Positions 8,611 through 18,289 of a stretch of 64,000 nucleotides of DNA are shown in pieces. A model generated the notes under the pieces. It worked only from the letters and a program-made list of their open reading frames with translations, did no database searches and was not told the DNA's origin. The stretch comes from Brucella daejeonensis (GTDB lineage: Bacteria > Pseudomonadota > Alphaproteobacteria > Rhizobiales > Rhizobiaceae). Where the stretch lies: the NCBI RefSeq assembly GCF_014199265.1, contig NZ_JACIJG010000001.1, forward strand, positions 186,001-250,000, given 5' to 3'. Each line of letters starts with the position of its first letter. The first letter of the stretch is position 1. The translations under genes were made by a program, and so were the position numbers.

Positions 8611-9552
8611 ATGGCTTTCCGTCTCTATGACCTGCCGGAAATCGAGCCAAGCCGATATGTCGGCTTTGCCGGTAACCGTATCGACCGCCTGTCCGAAAAG
8701 CGGCGGGACGATTCCGCCTTCAGCGCGCTGGAGCTTCCCGAAACGCGGCTCATGCTTCTGGGCGGCAACAGGATGCTCCTCGACTATGCGCAGGAAAAAT
8801 CCCCCCGTGCGCTCTTCCGCCTCGACGAGGCAAAGGCTTTTGCGCCAGATCTGAACGAACCGATCCTGCTCGGTATTCAGGACGGTGCGCCAATCGTCGC
8901 CCTGATGACACCGCTGGACCCGGAGGCGCTGGAAGCCCCTCTCCGGGCGCAGGATTATCGCAGCATCTATACCGAAGGGCTGTTATCCACCGATCTCGTC
9001 GGCGCGCTGGCGCAGGCCGCAGCCCTCACCGCATGGCACGGCAACCATCGTTTCTGCGGACGCTGCGGCACCAAAACCGAAATGCGCGGGGGCGGCGCCA
9101 AGCGTCAATGTCCGAATTGCGGTGCGGAGCATTTTCCGCGCACCGACCCGGTGGCGATCATGCTGCCGGTCCGTGGTGAGAAATGCATATTGGCGAGAGG
9201 GCCGCATTTTGCGCCCGGTTCCTATTCCAGCCTTGCCGGTTTCATCGAACATGGCGAGACAATTGAAGCGGCCGTGCGCCGTGAAAGTTTTGAGGAAATG
9301 GGCCTTGCCATCGGGCGCGTCGCCTATCATGCGAGCCAACCCTGGCCCTTCCCCTATTCGCTGATGATCGGCTGCCACGCGGAAGTTCTGAGCGACGATT
9401 TCCTCATCGACCGCTCGGAACTTGAGGATGGACGCTGGTTTGATAAGGTCGAAGTGCGCGCCATGCTGGCCGGAACCCATGAAAACGGGTTGCGCGTACC
9501 GCCATCGGGAGCTATCGCGGCCCATCTCATAAGGGCGTGGGCGGAAAGCTGA
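8611..9552 (+). CDS. nudC: NAD(H) pyrophosphatase / RNA decapping Nudix hydrolase
   Basis: NudC (313 residues) hydrolyses NADH to NMNH and AMP and, in characterised members, removes NAD caps from RNA. A zinc ribbon is seen as FCGRCGTKT then CPNCG around residues 148-171. The Nudix box (GFIEHGETIEAAVRRESFEE...) begins near residue 210, and the NudC-specific SQPWPFPYSLM follows. These three together separate NudC from other Nudix enzymes. The length is normal. It lies downstream of a HIT-family gene and is convergent with pheA. Confidence 0.94.
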   Translation: MAFRLYDLPEIEPSRYVGFAGNRIDRLSEKRRDDSAFSALELPETRLMLLGGNRMLLDYAQEKSPRALFRLDEAKAFAPDLNEPILLGIQDGAPIVALMTPLDPEALEAPLRAQDYRSIYTEGLLSTDLVGALAQAAALTAWHGNHRFCGRCGTKTEMRGGGAKRQCPNCGAEHFPRTDPVAIMLPVRGEKCILARGPHFAPGSYSSLAGFIEHGETIEAAVRRESFEEMGLAIGRVAYHASQPWPFPYSLMIGCHAEVLSDDFLIDRSELEDGRWFDKVEVRAMLAGTHENGLRVPPSGAIAAHLIRAWAES

Positions 9553-9582
9553 TCCCGCCCCGGCCCGCCCGGCCCGAATGCC

Positions 9583-10455
9583 TTACTCGGCCGCGAGCAG
9601 ATGGGTGTCGCGCGATTCGCTGCCCTTATAGACGCCCAGAATGCGCACTTCCTTGGTGAAGAAGCGCAGTTCCTCCAGCGCAAGCTGCACATTATGGTCT
9701 TCCGGGTGGCCTTCGATGTCGGCATAGAACTGCGTGGCGATGAAACGCCCGCCGATCTGGTAGCTTTCAAGCTTCGTCATATTGATGCCGTTGGTAGCGA
9801 AGCCGCCCAGCGCCTTGTAGAGCGCTGCCGGGACGTTGCGTACGCGAAACACGAAAGTGGTCACGATGCGCTCGCCGTTTTCGGGCCGCGATGCCCACTG
9901 CTTTTCCTTCGAAAGCACCACGAAACGGGTGACGTTGTCTTCCGAATCCTCGACATTTTCTTCCAGGATTTCCAGCCCGTAGAGATCGGCGGCGAGACGC
10001 GGCGCAAGCGCTGCCATGGAGCGGTCCTTCATGTCGGCGACGAGGCGGGCGGCCCCTGCCGTATCGCCGGCGATGACGCCCTTCCAGCCATTCTGGCGAA
10101 TGACATTGCGGCATTGGCCGAGCGCATGGACGTGGCTGTGAACGGTCCTGATTTCCTCACGCTTGACGCCCGGAAGCACCATGAGCTGGAAATGGATCGG
10201 CAGGAAATATTCGCCCACGATATGCATGTCGGCGAGCGGCAGCAGATAGTGAATATCGGCCACGCGCCCGGCGAGCGTGTTTTCGATCGGGATCATCGCC
10301 AGGTCGGCGGCACCGGTTTCAACCGCATTGAAGGCGTCCTCGAAAGTCGGGCACGGCAAAGGCTCCATATCGGGAAACATGTTGCGGCAGGCCGTATCGG
10401 AATTGGCGCCCGCTTCACCCTGAAAGGAAATCCGATTGGTTTTCATCGTGTCCAT
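9583..10455 (-). CDS. pheA: prephenate dehydratase
   Basis: This 290-residue monofunctional enzyme converts prephenate to phenylpyruvate in phenylalanine synthesis. The dehydratase domain spans about residues 8-190 and carries the catalytic-site motif DNVTRFVVL. An ACT domain follows (about 205-285; VPAALYKALGGFATNGINMTKLES), the usual site for phenylalanine feedback control. There is no chorismate mutase domain, unlike E. coli PheA. It lies downstream of kdsB on the same strand with 43 bases between, probably co-transcribed. ATG at 10446 (MKTNRISF) is an alternative start. Confidence 0.95.
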   Translation of the reverse strand: MDTMKTNRISFQGEAGANSDTACRNMFPDMEPLPCPTFEDAFNAVETGAADLAMIPIENTLAGRVADIHYLLPLADMHIVGEYFLPIHFQLMVLPGVKREEIRTVHSHVHALGQCRNVIRQNGWKGVIAGDTAGAARLVADMKDRSMAALAPRLAADLYGLEILEENVEDSEDNVTRFVVLSKEKQWASRPENGERIVTTFVFRVRNVPAALYKALGGFATNGINMTKLESYQIGGRFIATQFYADIEGHPEDHNVQLALEELRFFTKEVRILGVYKGSESRDTHLLAAE

Positions 10456-10498
10456 GCTTTCTCAAACGCGCCCCATCCTGCCGGGGACTTTCTGCTTG

Positions 10499-11248
10499 CT
10501 ATAGACCCTTTGCGACAAGAAGCCGGGCGCGGTCAAGATCGGCCTGCGTGTCGACGCCGAGCGGCACCGTCTTCACAAGCTCCACATCGATACGCATTCC
10601 GGCTTCGAGAGCCCGCAACTGTTCGAGCTTCTCGCGCTTTTCGAGCGGCGACGGTCCAAGCTTCACGAAGCGTTCAAGCGCCGCACGGCGATAGGCGTAA
10701 AGCCCGATGTGATGGTAAAGCGGGCCTTCGCCGTAGGGTGCGGTGGCGCGGGTGAAATAAAGCGCGCGCAGGCGCGTGCTCGCGCCCTGCGGTGACCCCA
10801 CGATCTTCACCACGCTCGGATTGGTCTTTTCCGATTCTTCCTCGATTTCGACGCCGAGCGTCGCAATATCCGCCGGGCCATCCTCCAGCGGCAGAAGCGC
10901 GCGGCGGATGATGTCGGGATCGATGGTCGGCAGGTCGCCCTGCACATTGACAATGGCGTCGATCTCACCCGCCGGGTCAATCTTCAGCAGCGCCTCATGG
11001 ATGCGGTCGGAGCCGGATTCGTGATCGCCGCGCGTCATGACGACCTCGTGCCCGCTGGCCGTGACGATTGCGAAAACCTCCTCGCTATCGGTCGCGACCA
11101 CGGTGCGGCCAAGCCCTGCAGCGGCCGCGCGATCAGCGACATGCACGATCATGGGCTTGCCGCAAATATCGGCGAGCGGCTTGTTCGGCAGGCGCGTGGA
11201 GGCCATCCGGGCGGGAATCAACGTGAGGGTCTTTAAGGTATGAAGCAT
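10499..11248 (-). CDS. kdsB: 3-deoxy-manno-octulosonate cytidylyltransferase (CMP-Kdo synthetase)
   Basis: KdsB (249 residues) activates Kdo with CTP for the inner core of lipopolysaccharide. The signature [15 protein letters not shown] appears at residues 11-25, followed by GKPMI, and later NVQGDLP for metal/nucleotide binding and the conserved GLYAYRR. The length is normal. AGAGGCGATC just before the ATG is a good ribosome binding site. It probably forms a two-gene transcript with pheA. Confidence 0.95.
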   Translation of the reverse strand: MLHTLKTLTLIPARMASTRLPNKPLADICGKPMIVHVADRAAAAGLGRTVVATDSEEVFAIVTASGHEVVMTRGDHESGSDRIHEALLKIDPAGEIDAIVNVQGDLPTIDPDIIRRALLPLEDGPADIATLGVEIEEESEKTNPSVVKIVGSPQGASTRLRALYFTRATAPYGEGPLYHHIGLYAYRRAALERFVKLGPSPLEKREKLEQLRALEAGMRIDVELVKTVPLGVDTQADLDRARLLVAKGL

Positions 11249-11494
11249 GATCGCCTCTTGAGATCGATATGGTCACGGACGCCTTGTAACGCGGTTTGAC
11301 TGTGCTGGAAATGCAGCAAAAGTGTCAAAAAGTCACGGGTCCCGTCCCTCTTATAGGTGTTGCATCGCCTTGGCAAAAGACCTAGTTTCCGCCCGATGCC
11401 GGGGAGAGAATTGTGACCTCGATTAGAGGTTTACATGCCGGCTAGGAGAGCGTTCTCTGGGAGAGCGTTTTGGTAGAGGGAGCGCTGACCGGCG

Positions 11495-12100
11495 ATGAAT
11501 TCAACCCGGACTAACAAGTTTATCATGGCATTTCTGGCAACGGTTTTCGTTGTCATGACGACAGGGATACTGTCCGATTCGCTGTTCCACTCGCCTGTGC
11601 CCGAAAAGCCGGGCTTTGCCATCGAAGCTGCGGAAGCCTCGACTGGCGAAGGAGGAGCAGCACCGGCGAAGGAAGAAGTTTCCATTGCGACGCTGTTGCA
11701 GTCGGCCGATCCGGCGCGCGGCGAAAAGGTCTTCAAGGTCTGTGCAGCTTGTCATACGGCTGACAAGGGCGGCGCCAACAAGATTGGCCCCAATCTCTGG
11801 GGTATCGTCGATCGCCCCGTGGCCTCCCACGAAGGCTTCAGCTACTCGGCCCCCATGAAGGAATTCGCCTCAGGCGGCAACAAGTGGGATTTTGAGCATC
11901 TCAACAAGTTCCTGACCTCCCCGAAGGGCTTGGTCAAGGGTACGGCGATGGGCTATGCCGGCAATAAGAAAGATGATCAGCGCGCCGATCTGATCGCCTA
12001 TCTGCACACATTGTCCGACAATCCGGTTCCGCTCCCTACCGCCGATGCGGCGCCCGCCGAAGGCGGCGATGCCAAGCCGGCGGAAGCGCCCGCCAATTGA
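11495..12100 (+). CDS. membrane-anchored class I cytochrome c (CycM-like)
   Basis: This 201-residue cytochrome has one uncleaved-looking hydrophobic anchor (about residues 9-27) and a periplasmic c-type domain. The single heme-binding motif CAACH lies at residues 83-87, with the axial Met probably in GTAMGYAG near 152. Extra Ala/Pro/Glu-rich tails flank the domain. It resembles CycM/c552 proteins that pass electrons from the bc1 complex to terminal oxidase; the exact partner is inferred. GAGGGAG lies 12 bases upstream, slightly far. It is a single-gene unit ended by a strong terminator. Confidence 0.87.
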   Translation: MNSTRTNKFIMAFLATVFVVMTTGILSDSLFHSPVPEKPGFAIEAAEASTGEGGAAPAKEEVSIATLLQSADPARGEKVFKVCAACHTADKGGANKIGPNLWGIVDRPVASHEGFSYSAPMKEFASGGNKWDFEHLNKFLTSPKGLVKGTAMGYAGNKKDDQRADLIAYLHTLSDNPVPLPTADAAPAEGGDAKPAEAPAN

Positions 12101-12122
12101 GCTGACGAAGCCGCTATTCTCA

Positions 12123-12148
12123 AAAAGCCCGGTTCGCCGGGCTTTTTT
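12123..12148 (+). terminator. rho-independent terminator after cytochrome c gene
   Basis: A perfect 10-bp stem (AAAAGCCCGG, 12123-12132; CCGGGCTTTT, 12137-12146) with a TTCG loop runs into a T tract. Confidence 0.92.
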
Positions 12149-12247
12149 CTTGCCCAGATGAAATTTATTGTCCCCATGCCTTTCTTCCTCCGCAAAAACC
12201 CATAAAACTTTGCCTCCAAGAATCCGAAGCAGGAACGGAGAGGCTGG

Positions 12248-14116
12248 ATGAGAGCTTTTTGGGCGGGTGCGTTCGCGGTGGCCATGCTCGCGACTACGGT
12301 GTCTATCGGTCGCGCAGACAATGCAGAGCCCCAATGGCGATATTCTTCCAGTCTCATCGGAGAGCCCAAATATCCGGCAGACTTCAAGCATTACGACTAT
12401 GTGAACCCGAATGCGCCGAAGGGCGGCACGCTCAATCAGGTGGCGGTCGGCACTTTCGACAGCCTCAATCCCTTTGTGGTGCAGGGGGTCGCAGCGGCGG
12501 GCCTGTCCGATTTCGGCGGTGGCCTGCTCTACGATACGCTGATGACGGATTCGCTCGATCAGGGATCGACGCAATATCCGCTCATTGCCGAGGCGCTTCA
12601 GTATCCCGAGGATTATTCCTGGGTGAAATTCAGGCTCAATCCCACGGCCAGGTGGCATGACGGCCAGCCGATCACCGTCGATGACGTGATCTGGTCGTTC
12701 GAAACCCTGAAGAAGCAGTCGCCCATGTACAACAAATATTACGGCGATGTGGAAAAGGTGGAAAAGACCGGCGAACACGAGGTCAAATTCACCTTCTCGC
12801 AGAAGGGCAATCGCGAGCTGCCGCAGATTCTGGGGCAGCTTGCCGTGCTGCCGAAACATTGGTGGACGGGCAAGGATGCGCAAGGCAGGCTGCGGGATAT
12901 CAGCCGCCCGACGCTGGAAATCCCGCTCGGCTCCGCCGCCTACAGGATCGAGAGTGCGACACCGGGGCGTTCCATCATCTGGGCCCGTGTGGACGATTAC
13001 TGGGGCAAGGATTTGCCCGTCAATGTCGGGCGCAACAATTTCGATCATCTGCGTTACGAATATTATTTCAACGAAGATGCGACCTGGGAAGCCTTCAAGA
13101 AAGGCGGCCAATACGATTACCGGCTGGAGAATCGCGCCCAGCGCTGGGCCGAACAGTACAACTTCCCCGCCGTGAAGCGCGGCGATGTGGTGAAGGCATC
13201 TTTCCCCTACCATGCAGTGGGGCGTATGCAGGGCTATTTCCTCAATACGCGGCGCGACAAGTTCAAGGACCCGAAGGTGCGCGAGGCGCTGACCTATGCC
13301 TTCGACTTCGAATCGATGAACCGGCTGCTGTTCTTCAATCAGTACAAGCGCATCGAGAGCTATTTCGCCGGCAATGAGCTGGAACTGAGCGGCCCGCCGA
13401 CGCCGGCAGAGCAGGCGATCCTCGAAACGGTCAAGGATCAGTTGCCAGCCGACGCGCTGACGAAAGAATTCAAACTGCCGGTCTATGACACGCCGCAGGC
13501 AACGCGCGAGAACCTGCGTACCGCGCTGAAGCTTTTCTCCGAAGCCGGATGGAAATTGCAGGGCAACAAGCTCGTCGATGCAAAGGGCAACCCGTTCACT
13601 ATCGAATTTCTGGGCCGGGACCCAACGGATGAGCGCATCTACAACCCGTTTGCCCAGAATCTTCGAAAAATCGGAATTAACGCCACGGTGCGAATCGTCG
13701 ATGCCGCGCAGTATCAGGCACGCGTGAATGACTTCGACTATGATGTCATCACGAGCGTCATCGGACAGTCGGGCTCGCCCGGCAACGAACAGCGCGACAT
13801 GTGGGGTTCGAAAGCCGCCGATTTCAAAGGCAGCCGCAATTATGCGGGTATCAAGAACCCGGCCATCGACAAGCTGATCGACCGCGTGGTCTATGCCGGG
13901 GACCGCGACGAGCTGGTCGCCGCCACCCATGCGCTCGACCGGGCGCTGCTGTGGAACTATTACATCATCCCGCAATGGTATGACGACAAGATCAATATCG
14001 CCTATTGGAACAAGTTCGGAATGCCCGAAAAGCAGCCTGATTATTTGGGTATTGACCCGTTCTCCTGGTGGATAGACCCTGCGAAGGAAGCCAGACTCAA
14101 AACCGGCGGCGAATGA
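12248..14116 (+). CDS. peptide ABC transporter substrate-binding protein, YejA-like (first copy)
   Basis: This 622-residue periplasmic binding protein of the SBP_bac_5 family should deliver peptides to the downstream permeases. It has a Sec signal peptide (residues 1-23, AFAVAMLATTVSIGRA). The mature part starts with the YejA-type segment (HYDYVNPNAPKGGTLNQ) and keeps the family size and the C-terminal SWWIDP. GGAGAGG sits five bases before the ATG. It is the first of six tightly spaced genes (14 bases to the next). In Brucella a YejABEF system is known to affect resistance to antimicrobial peptides; that link is from general knowledge, not from this sequence. Confidence 0.9.
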   Translation: MRAFWAGAFAVAMLATTVSIGRADNAEPQWRYSSSLIGEPKYPADFKHYDYVNPNAPKGGTLNQVAVGTFDSLNPFVVQGVAAAGLSDFGGGLLYDTLMTDSLDQGSTQYPLIAEALQYPEDYSWVKFRLNPTARWHDGQPITVDDVIWSFETLKKQSPMYNKYYGDVEKVEKTGEHEVKFTFSQKGNRELPQILGQLAVLPKHWWTGKDAQGRLRDISRPTLEIPLGSAAYRIESATPGRSIIWARVDDYWGKDLPVNVGRNNFDHLRYEYYFNEDATWEAFKKGGQYDYRLENRAQRWAEQYNFPAVKRGDVVKASFPYHAVGRMQGYFLNTRRDKFKDPKVREALTYAFDFESMNRLLFFNQYKRIESYFAGNELELSGPPTPAEQAILETVKDQLPADALTKEFKLPVYDTPQATRENLRTALKLFSEAGWKLQGNKLVDAKGNPFTIEFLGRDPTDERIYNPFAQNLRKIGINATVRIVDAAQYQARVNDFDYDVITSVIGQSGSPGNEQRDMWGSKAADFKGSRNYAGIKNPAIDKLIDRVVYAGDRDELVAATHALDRALLWNYYIIPQWYDDKINIAYWNKFGMPEKQPDYLGIDPFSWWIDPAKEARLKTGGE

Positions 14117-14129
14117 GGGCCGAACGAGA

Positions 14130-16004
14130 ATGACGATCCTTTGCCTGAACCGCCGCTCCTTTCTGGGGCTTTCCGGCAGCGCAGCCATGGCGGCGCTGTT
14201 TCAGCCGAGGGCCTTTGCCGACATCCCGGCCGAAAAGCCGCTGCATGGCCTTTCGGCTTTCGGAGAATTGAAATACGGGCCCGATTTCACCCATTTCGAC
14301 TATGCCAGCCCGGAAGCGCCAAAGGGCGGCACATTCAACTTTGCACCGGCGAGCTGGTACTGGAACCAGAACACCGACACTTTCAACACGCTCAACACCT
14401 TCACCTTCAAGGGCGACGCGCCGCCGCGCATGGAACTGACCTTCGATACGCTGATGGCCCCGGCGCTGGACGAGCCGGATTCCGTCTACGGACTGATCGC
14501 AAAAAGCGCGACCTTTTCGAAGGACCATCGCAGTTGTACTTTCGAACTGCGTGAAGAGGCGCGCTTTCACGACGGTTCCCCCATTGAGGCGAAAGACGTC
14601 GCTTTCACCTACAGGACGATCAGGGAGAAGGGGCATCCAATCCTGCGCCAGTATCTGGCCGGGGTTGAAAAGGTGGAAGCGACCGGCAAACACGCGGTGC
14701 GCATCCACATTCTCGCCGGGCGCGGACCGAAAGCGCTTCTCGATGCCGTGATCCTGCCAATCCTGTCGGAAGCCTGGTTCAAGGATCGCGATTTCGAAGC
14801 GACCACGATGGAGCCGGTGCTGGCTTCCGGGCCCTACAGGGTCGGAAATTTTTCCGCAGGGCAGTTTGTCGAGTATGATCGCGTCGGGGATTACTGGGCG
14901 AAAGACCTGCCGGTCCAGAAGGGCTCCAACCATTTCGACCGCATCCGCATAGAGTTCTTTCGCGATCGCCAGCCGCAATTCGAGGCCTTCAAGAAAGGCA
15001 GCATCGATTTTCGCGAGGAGAGTGTCGCCAAGAACTGGGCGACCGGATACGACTTCCCGGCCATTCGGCAGAAAAAGGTCGTCAAGCGCACTTTTCCGCG
15101 CGAGAAGCTGGCGCTCATGCAAGCCTGGGCGCTGAACCAGCGCCGCGAGCGTTTTCGCGATCCGCGTGTGCGGGAAGCAATCTCGCTCTGCTTCGATTTC
15201 GAATGGACCAACCAGAACCTGTTCTACAAGGTCTATACCCGTTCGCAATCCTGCTTCAACGGATCGGATTTTCAGGCAAACGGCTTGCCGACGCCGGACG
15301 AAATAAAGGTTCTGGAGCACTATCGCGACAAACTGCCGGAAGCGGTTTTCGGCGAAGCGCCGCTGATGCCCGTTTCGGACGGGACGGGACGCGACCGGAA
15401 ACAGTTCGCGCAGGCCATCAAGCTGATGCAGGAAGCCGGTTTCGAGCGCAGGAACGGTCAGTTCCACGATCGTGACGGGGCAAAATTCACGCTCGAAATC
15501 CTGAGCAATTCGGAAGGTTTCTCCCGCGTTTACAATCCCTTCGTGCAGAAGCTGCGCGCCATCGGCATCGATGCAAGCCACCGGCTCGTCGATACGAGCC
15601 AGTATCAGGCGCGGGTGCAGGACTTCCAGTTCGACATGGTGGGAATGGCGCTTCAGTTCAGCGCCACGCCGACGCAGGAATCGCTTGCCGGCATGTTCGG
15701 CTCGCAATCGGCCAAACAACCGGGCAGCTATAATCTTCCAGGGACCGAGGACCCGCTGATCGATGCGCTGATCGCCGATATAGGCAAGGTTTCGACACGT
15801 GAGGAACTGGTCGCCGCCATGCGCGTGCTGGATCGGTACTTGCGTATCCGGCGCGACTGGATTCCAAATTGGACAGCAGCGAATCACAACGTAGCCTATT
15901 GGGACCGCTTCGGTTTCAAGGAACCGAAGCCAGATTACGGTTTTCCGGTCGAGACGCTGTGGTGGTTGGATGAAGAAAAGGCAAAAGCGATTGATAAGCC
16001 ATAA
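14130..16004 (+). CDS. peptide ABC transporter substrate-binding protein, YejA-like (second copy, Tat signal)
   Basis: This 624-residue protein is a paralogue of the preceding gene product, sharing layout from the N-terminal HFDYASPEAPKGGTFNF to the C-terminal WWLDEEK. Its signal sequence is different: NRRSFLGLSG near residue 7 is a twin-arginine motif, so it is probably exported folded by Tat, while its neighbour uses Sec. Two binding proteins with one set of permeases suggests two ligand ranges for one importer. Alternatively one copy could be for sensing; the sequence does not decide. Confidence 0.9.
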   Translation: MTILCLNRRSFLGLSGSAAMAALFQPRAFADIPAEKPLHGLSAFGELKYGPDFTHFDYASPEAPKGGTFNFAPASWYWNQNTDTFNTLNTFTFKGDAPPRMELTFDTLMAPALDEPDSVYGLIAKSATFSKDHRSCTFELREEARFHDGSPIEAKDVAFTYRTIREKGHPILRQYLAGVEKVEATGKHAVRIHILAGRGPKALLDAVILPILSEAWFKDRDFEATTMEPVLASGPYRVGNFSAGQFVEYDRVGDYWAKDLPVQKGSNHFDRIRIEFFRDRQPQFEAFKKGSIDFREESVAKNWATGYDFPAIRQKKVVKRTFPREKLALMQAWALNQRRERFRDPRVREAISLCFDFEWTNQNLFYKVYTRSQSCFNGSDFQANGLPTPDEIKVLEHYRDKLPEAVFGEAPLMPVSDGTGRDRKQFAQAIKLMQEAGFERRNGQFHDRDGAKFTLEILSNSEGFSRVYNPFVQKLRAIGIDASHRLVDTSQYQARVQDFQFDMVGMALQFSATPTQESLAGMFGSQSAKQPGSYNLPGTEDPLIDALIADIGKVSTREELVAAMRVLDRYLRIRRDWIPNWTAANHNVAYWDRFGFKEPKPDYGFPVETLWWLDEEKAKAIDKP

Positions 16005-16037
16005 CGAGAAAAACGATCTCCAGAGAGAGCGCGGCTG

Positions 16038-17138
16038 ATGGGCGCTTACATTCTCCGGCGACTGCTCCTGATGATCCCGACAATTCTGGGCATCATGGCT
16101 ATTTCCTTCGCTGTCGTTCAGTTCGCTCCCGGCGGTCCGGTCGAGCGCGTGATCGCGCAGCTTTCCGGCCAGGGCGGCGATGCGCTTGACCGTCTTTCCG
16201 GCGGTGGCGGCGATTTCGGCCAGCAGAACGGCATGGACAGCGGCTCGGTCAATTCCAAATATCGCGGCGCGCAGGGGCTGGACCCGCAATTCATAGCCGA
16301 TCTTGAAAAGCAGTTCGGCTTCGACAAGCCGCCGCTGGAACGCTTCGGCCTCATGCTTTGGAACTATGCGCGCTTCGATTTCGGGCGCAGCTATTTCCGC
16401 GACATCAGCGTGATCGACCTCATCAAGGAAAAAATGCCGGTCTCGATTTCGCTCGGCCTGTGGCTGACCTTCCTGTCCTATGCGATCTCGATCCCGCTCG
16501 GCATCCGCAAGGCGATAAAAGAAGGTACGCGCTTCGATACATGGACCAGCGCCGTCATCATTGTCGGCTATGCCATTCCAAGCTTCCTGTTCGCGATCCT
16601 GCTGATCGTGCTTTTTGCCGGCGGCTCCTTCTTCGACTGGTTCCCGCTGCGCGGTCTCACCTCGCCGGATTTTGCGCAGATGTCGTTCTGGGGCAAGATC
16701 GGCGATTATCTCTGGCACATGGTGCTGCCTGTGACCGCACTCGTGCTTTCGGCCTTCGCCACCACGACGCTTCTGACCAAGAATTCGTTTCTGGAAGAAA
16801 TCCGCAAGCAATATGTAACCACCGCGCGCGCCAAGGGCCTGACCGAGAATCAGGTGCTCTATCGCCATGTCTTCCGCAACGCCATGCTCATCGTGATCGC
16901 CGGTTTTCCCGGCGCTTTCATTTCGGCTTTCTTTACGGGTTCGCTTCTGATCGAAACCATTTTCTCCCTCGACGGGCTGGGGCTGCTCGGCTACCAGTCG
17001 GTCATCAACCGTGATTATCCGGTCGTGTTCGCCAATCTTTTCATTTTCTCGCTGATCGGCCTTCTGGTCGGGCTTCTCTCCGATCTGATCTATACATGGA
17101 TCGATCCGCGCATCGATTTTGAACGGAGGGACGTGTGA
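16038..17138 (+). CDS. yejB: peptide ABC transporter permease YejB
   Basis: This 366-residue inner membrane permease has an N-terminal transmembrane segment ([20 protein letters not shown]), a periplasmic insert of over 80 residues typical of YejB, and five further hydrophobic segments. The cytoplasmic loop that contacts the ATPase is visible as [22 protein letters not shown]. It overlaps the next gene by one base (TGATG), showing translational coupling within the operon. Confidence 0.92.
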   Translation: MGAYILRRLLLMIPTILGIMAISFAVVQFAPGGPVERVIAQLSGQGGDALDRLSGGGGDFGQQNGMDSGSVNSKYRGAQGLDPQFIADLEKQFGFDKPPLERFGLMLWNYARFDFGRSYFRDISVIDLIKEKMPVSISLGLWLTFLSYAISIPLGIRKAIKEGTRFDTWTSAVIIVGYAIPSFLFAILLIVLFAGGSFFDWFPLRGLTSPDFAQMSFWGKIGDYLWHMVLPVTALVLSAFATTTLLTKNSFLEEIRKQYVTTARAKGLTENQVLYRHVFRNAMLIVIAGFPGAFISAFFTGSLLIETIFSLDGLGLLGYQSVINRDYPVVFANLFIFSLIGLLVGLLSDLIYTWIDPRIDFERRDV

Positions 17139-18289
17139 TGACCGATACCGCCCTCTCCCCGACCGCAAAGCCTGTGAAGCGGCCTCAAAAGCGCCGGGGG
17201 CTGTCGCCGCTCAACCGCCGCCGCTGGCAGAATTTCAAATCCAACAAGCGCGGTTACTGGTCGCTGTGGATCTTTCTGTTCCTGCTCATTGCCGCCCTTT
17301 GTTCCGAATTCATCGCCAATGACCGACCCATTCTCGTCTCCTACAAGGGCGAGTTGCTGGCCCCGGTCTTCGTCGATTATCCGGAGGAAAAATTCGGCGG
17401 CTTTTATGCCGTCACCGATTATCGCGATCCAGTGATACAGGATGAGATTGCCCAAAACGGCTGGGCGATCTGGCCACCGATCCGCTATTCCTACAACACC
17501 GTGAACAATGAGATCCCGGAAGCCGCGCCCTCAAAACCCTTCTGGCTTTATTCGGCGGAAGAACGCTGCCAACGCTATCCGCAAGGCGTGAACGACCCGA
17601 ATTGCCGCTTCGGCAATTTCAACCTGCTCGGCACTGACGATCAGGCGCGCGACGTCTTTGCTCGCGCCCTTTATGGGTTTCGCATTTCGGTGCTGTTCGG
17701 CCTGATTCTGACTTTCTTCTCCGCCATTATCGGCGTGAGCGCAGGCGCGGTGCAGGGCTATTTTGGCGGCTGGGTCGATCTTCTGTTCCAGCGCTTCATC
17801 GAAATCTGGTCCTCCATCCCCGTTCTCTATCTGCTGCTCATTATCGCGGCTATTTTGCCGCCGGGCTTCTGGGTGCTGCTCGGCATCATGCTGCTGTTCT
17901 CATGGGTAGCCTTTGTGGGCGTGGTGCGCGCCGAATTCCTGCGTGCCAGAAACTTTGAATATGTAAATGCGGCGCGCGCGCTCGGCGTGAAAAACGGCAC
18001 CATCATGTGGCGGCATCTTCTGCCCAATGCCATGGTGGCGACGCTGACCTTCCTGCCCTTCATCCTCAATGGCTCGATCACCACGCTGACCTCGCTCGAC
18101 TTTTTGGGCTTCGGCCTGCCGCCCGGCTCCGCCTCGCTTGGTGAGTTGCTGGCGCAGGGCAAAAACAATCTGCAAGCGCCATGGCTCGGCATGACCGGCT
18201 TTGTGGTCATCTCGCTGATGCTGTCGCTGCTGATCTTCATCGGCGAGGCGACACGCGACGCTTTCGATCCGCGAAAGGCATTTCAATGA
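17138..18289 (+). CDS. yejE: peptide ABC transporter permease YejE
   Basis: This 383-residue permease pairs with YejB. It has one N-terminal membrane segment, a long periplasmic region (about residues 50-160) and the transport domain with the EAA-like loop NAARALGVKNGTIMWRHLLPNA. I choose ATG 17138, with GGAGG eight bases upstream; a GTG one codon earlier is possible. Its stop overlaps the start of the ATPase gene by four bases (ATGA). Confidence 0.92.
   Translation: MTDTALSPTAKPVKRPQKRRGLSPLNRRRWQNFKSNKRGYWSLWIFLFLLIAALCSEFIANDRPILVSYKGELLAPVFVDYPEEKFGGFYAVTDYRDPVIQDEIAQNGWAIWPPIRYSYNTVNNEIPEAAPSKPFWLYSAEERCQRYPQGVNDPNCRFGNFNLLGTDDQARDVFARALYGFRISVLFGLILTFFSAIIGVSAGAVQGYFGGWVDLLFQRFIEIWSSIPVLYLLLIIAAILPPGFWVLLGIMLLFSWVAFVGVVRAEFLRARNFEYVNAARALGVKNGTIMWRHLLPNAMVATLTFLPFILNGSITTLTSLDFLGFGLPPGSASLGELLAQGKNNLQAPWLGMTGFVVISLMLSLLIFIGEATRDAFDPRKAFQ

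Noticed and set aside
14097-17168. Very long open frame on the minus strand opposite the second YejA-like and YejB genes
   Set aside because: It is a shadow of high-GC codon bias in the plus-strand genes; its product is low-complexity Arg/Gln/His-rich with no family motif.
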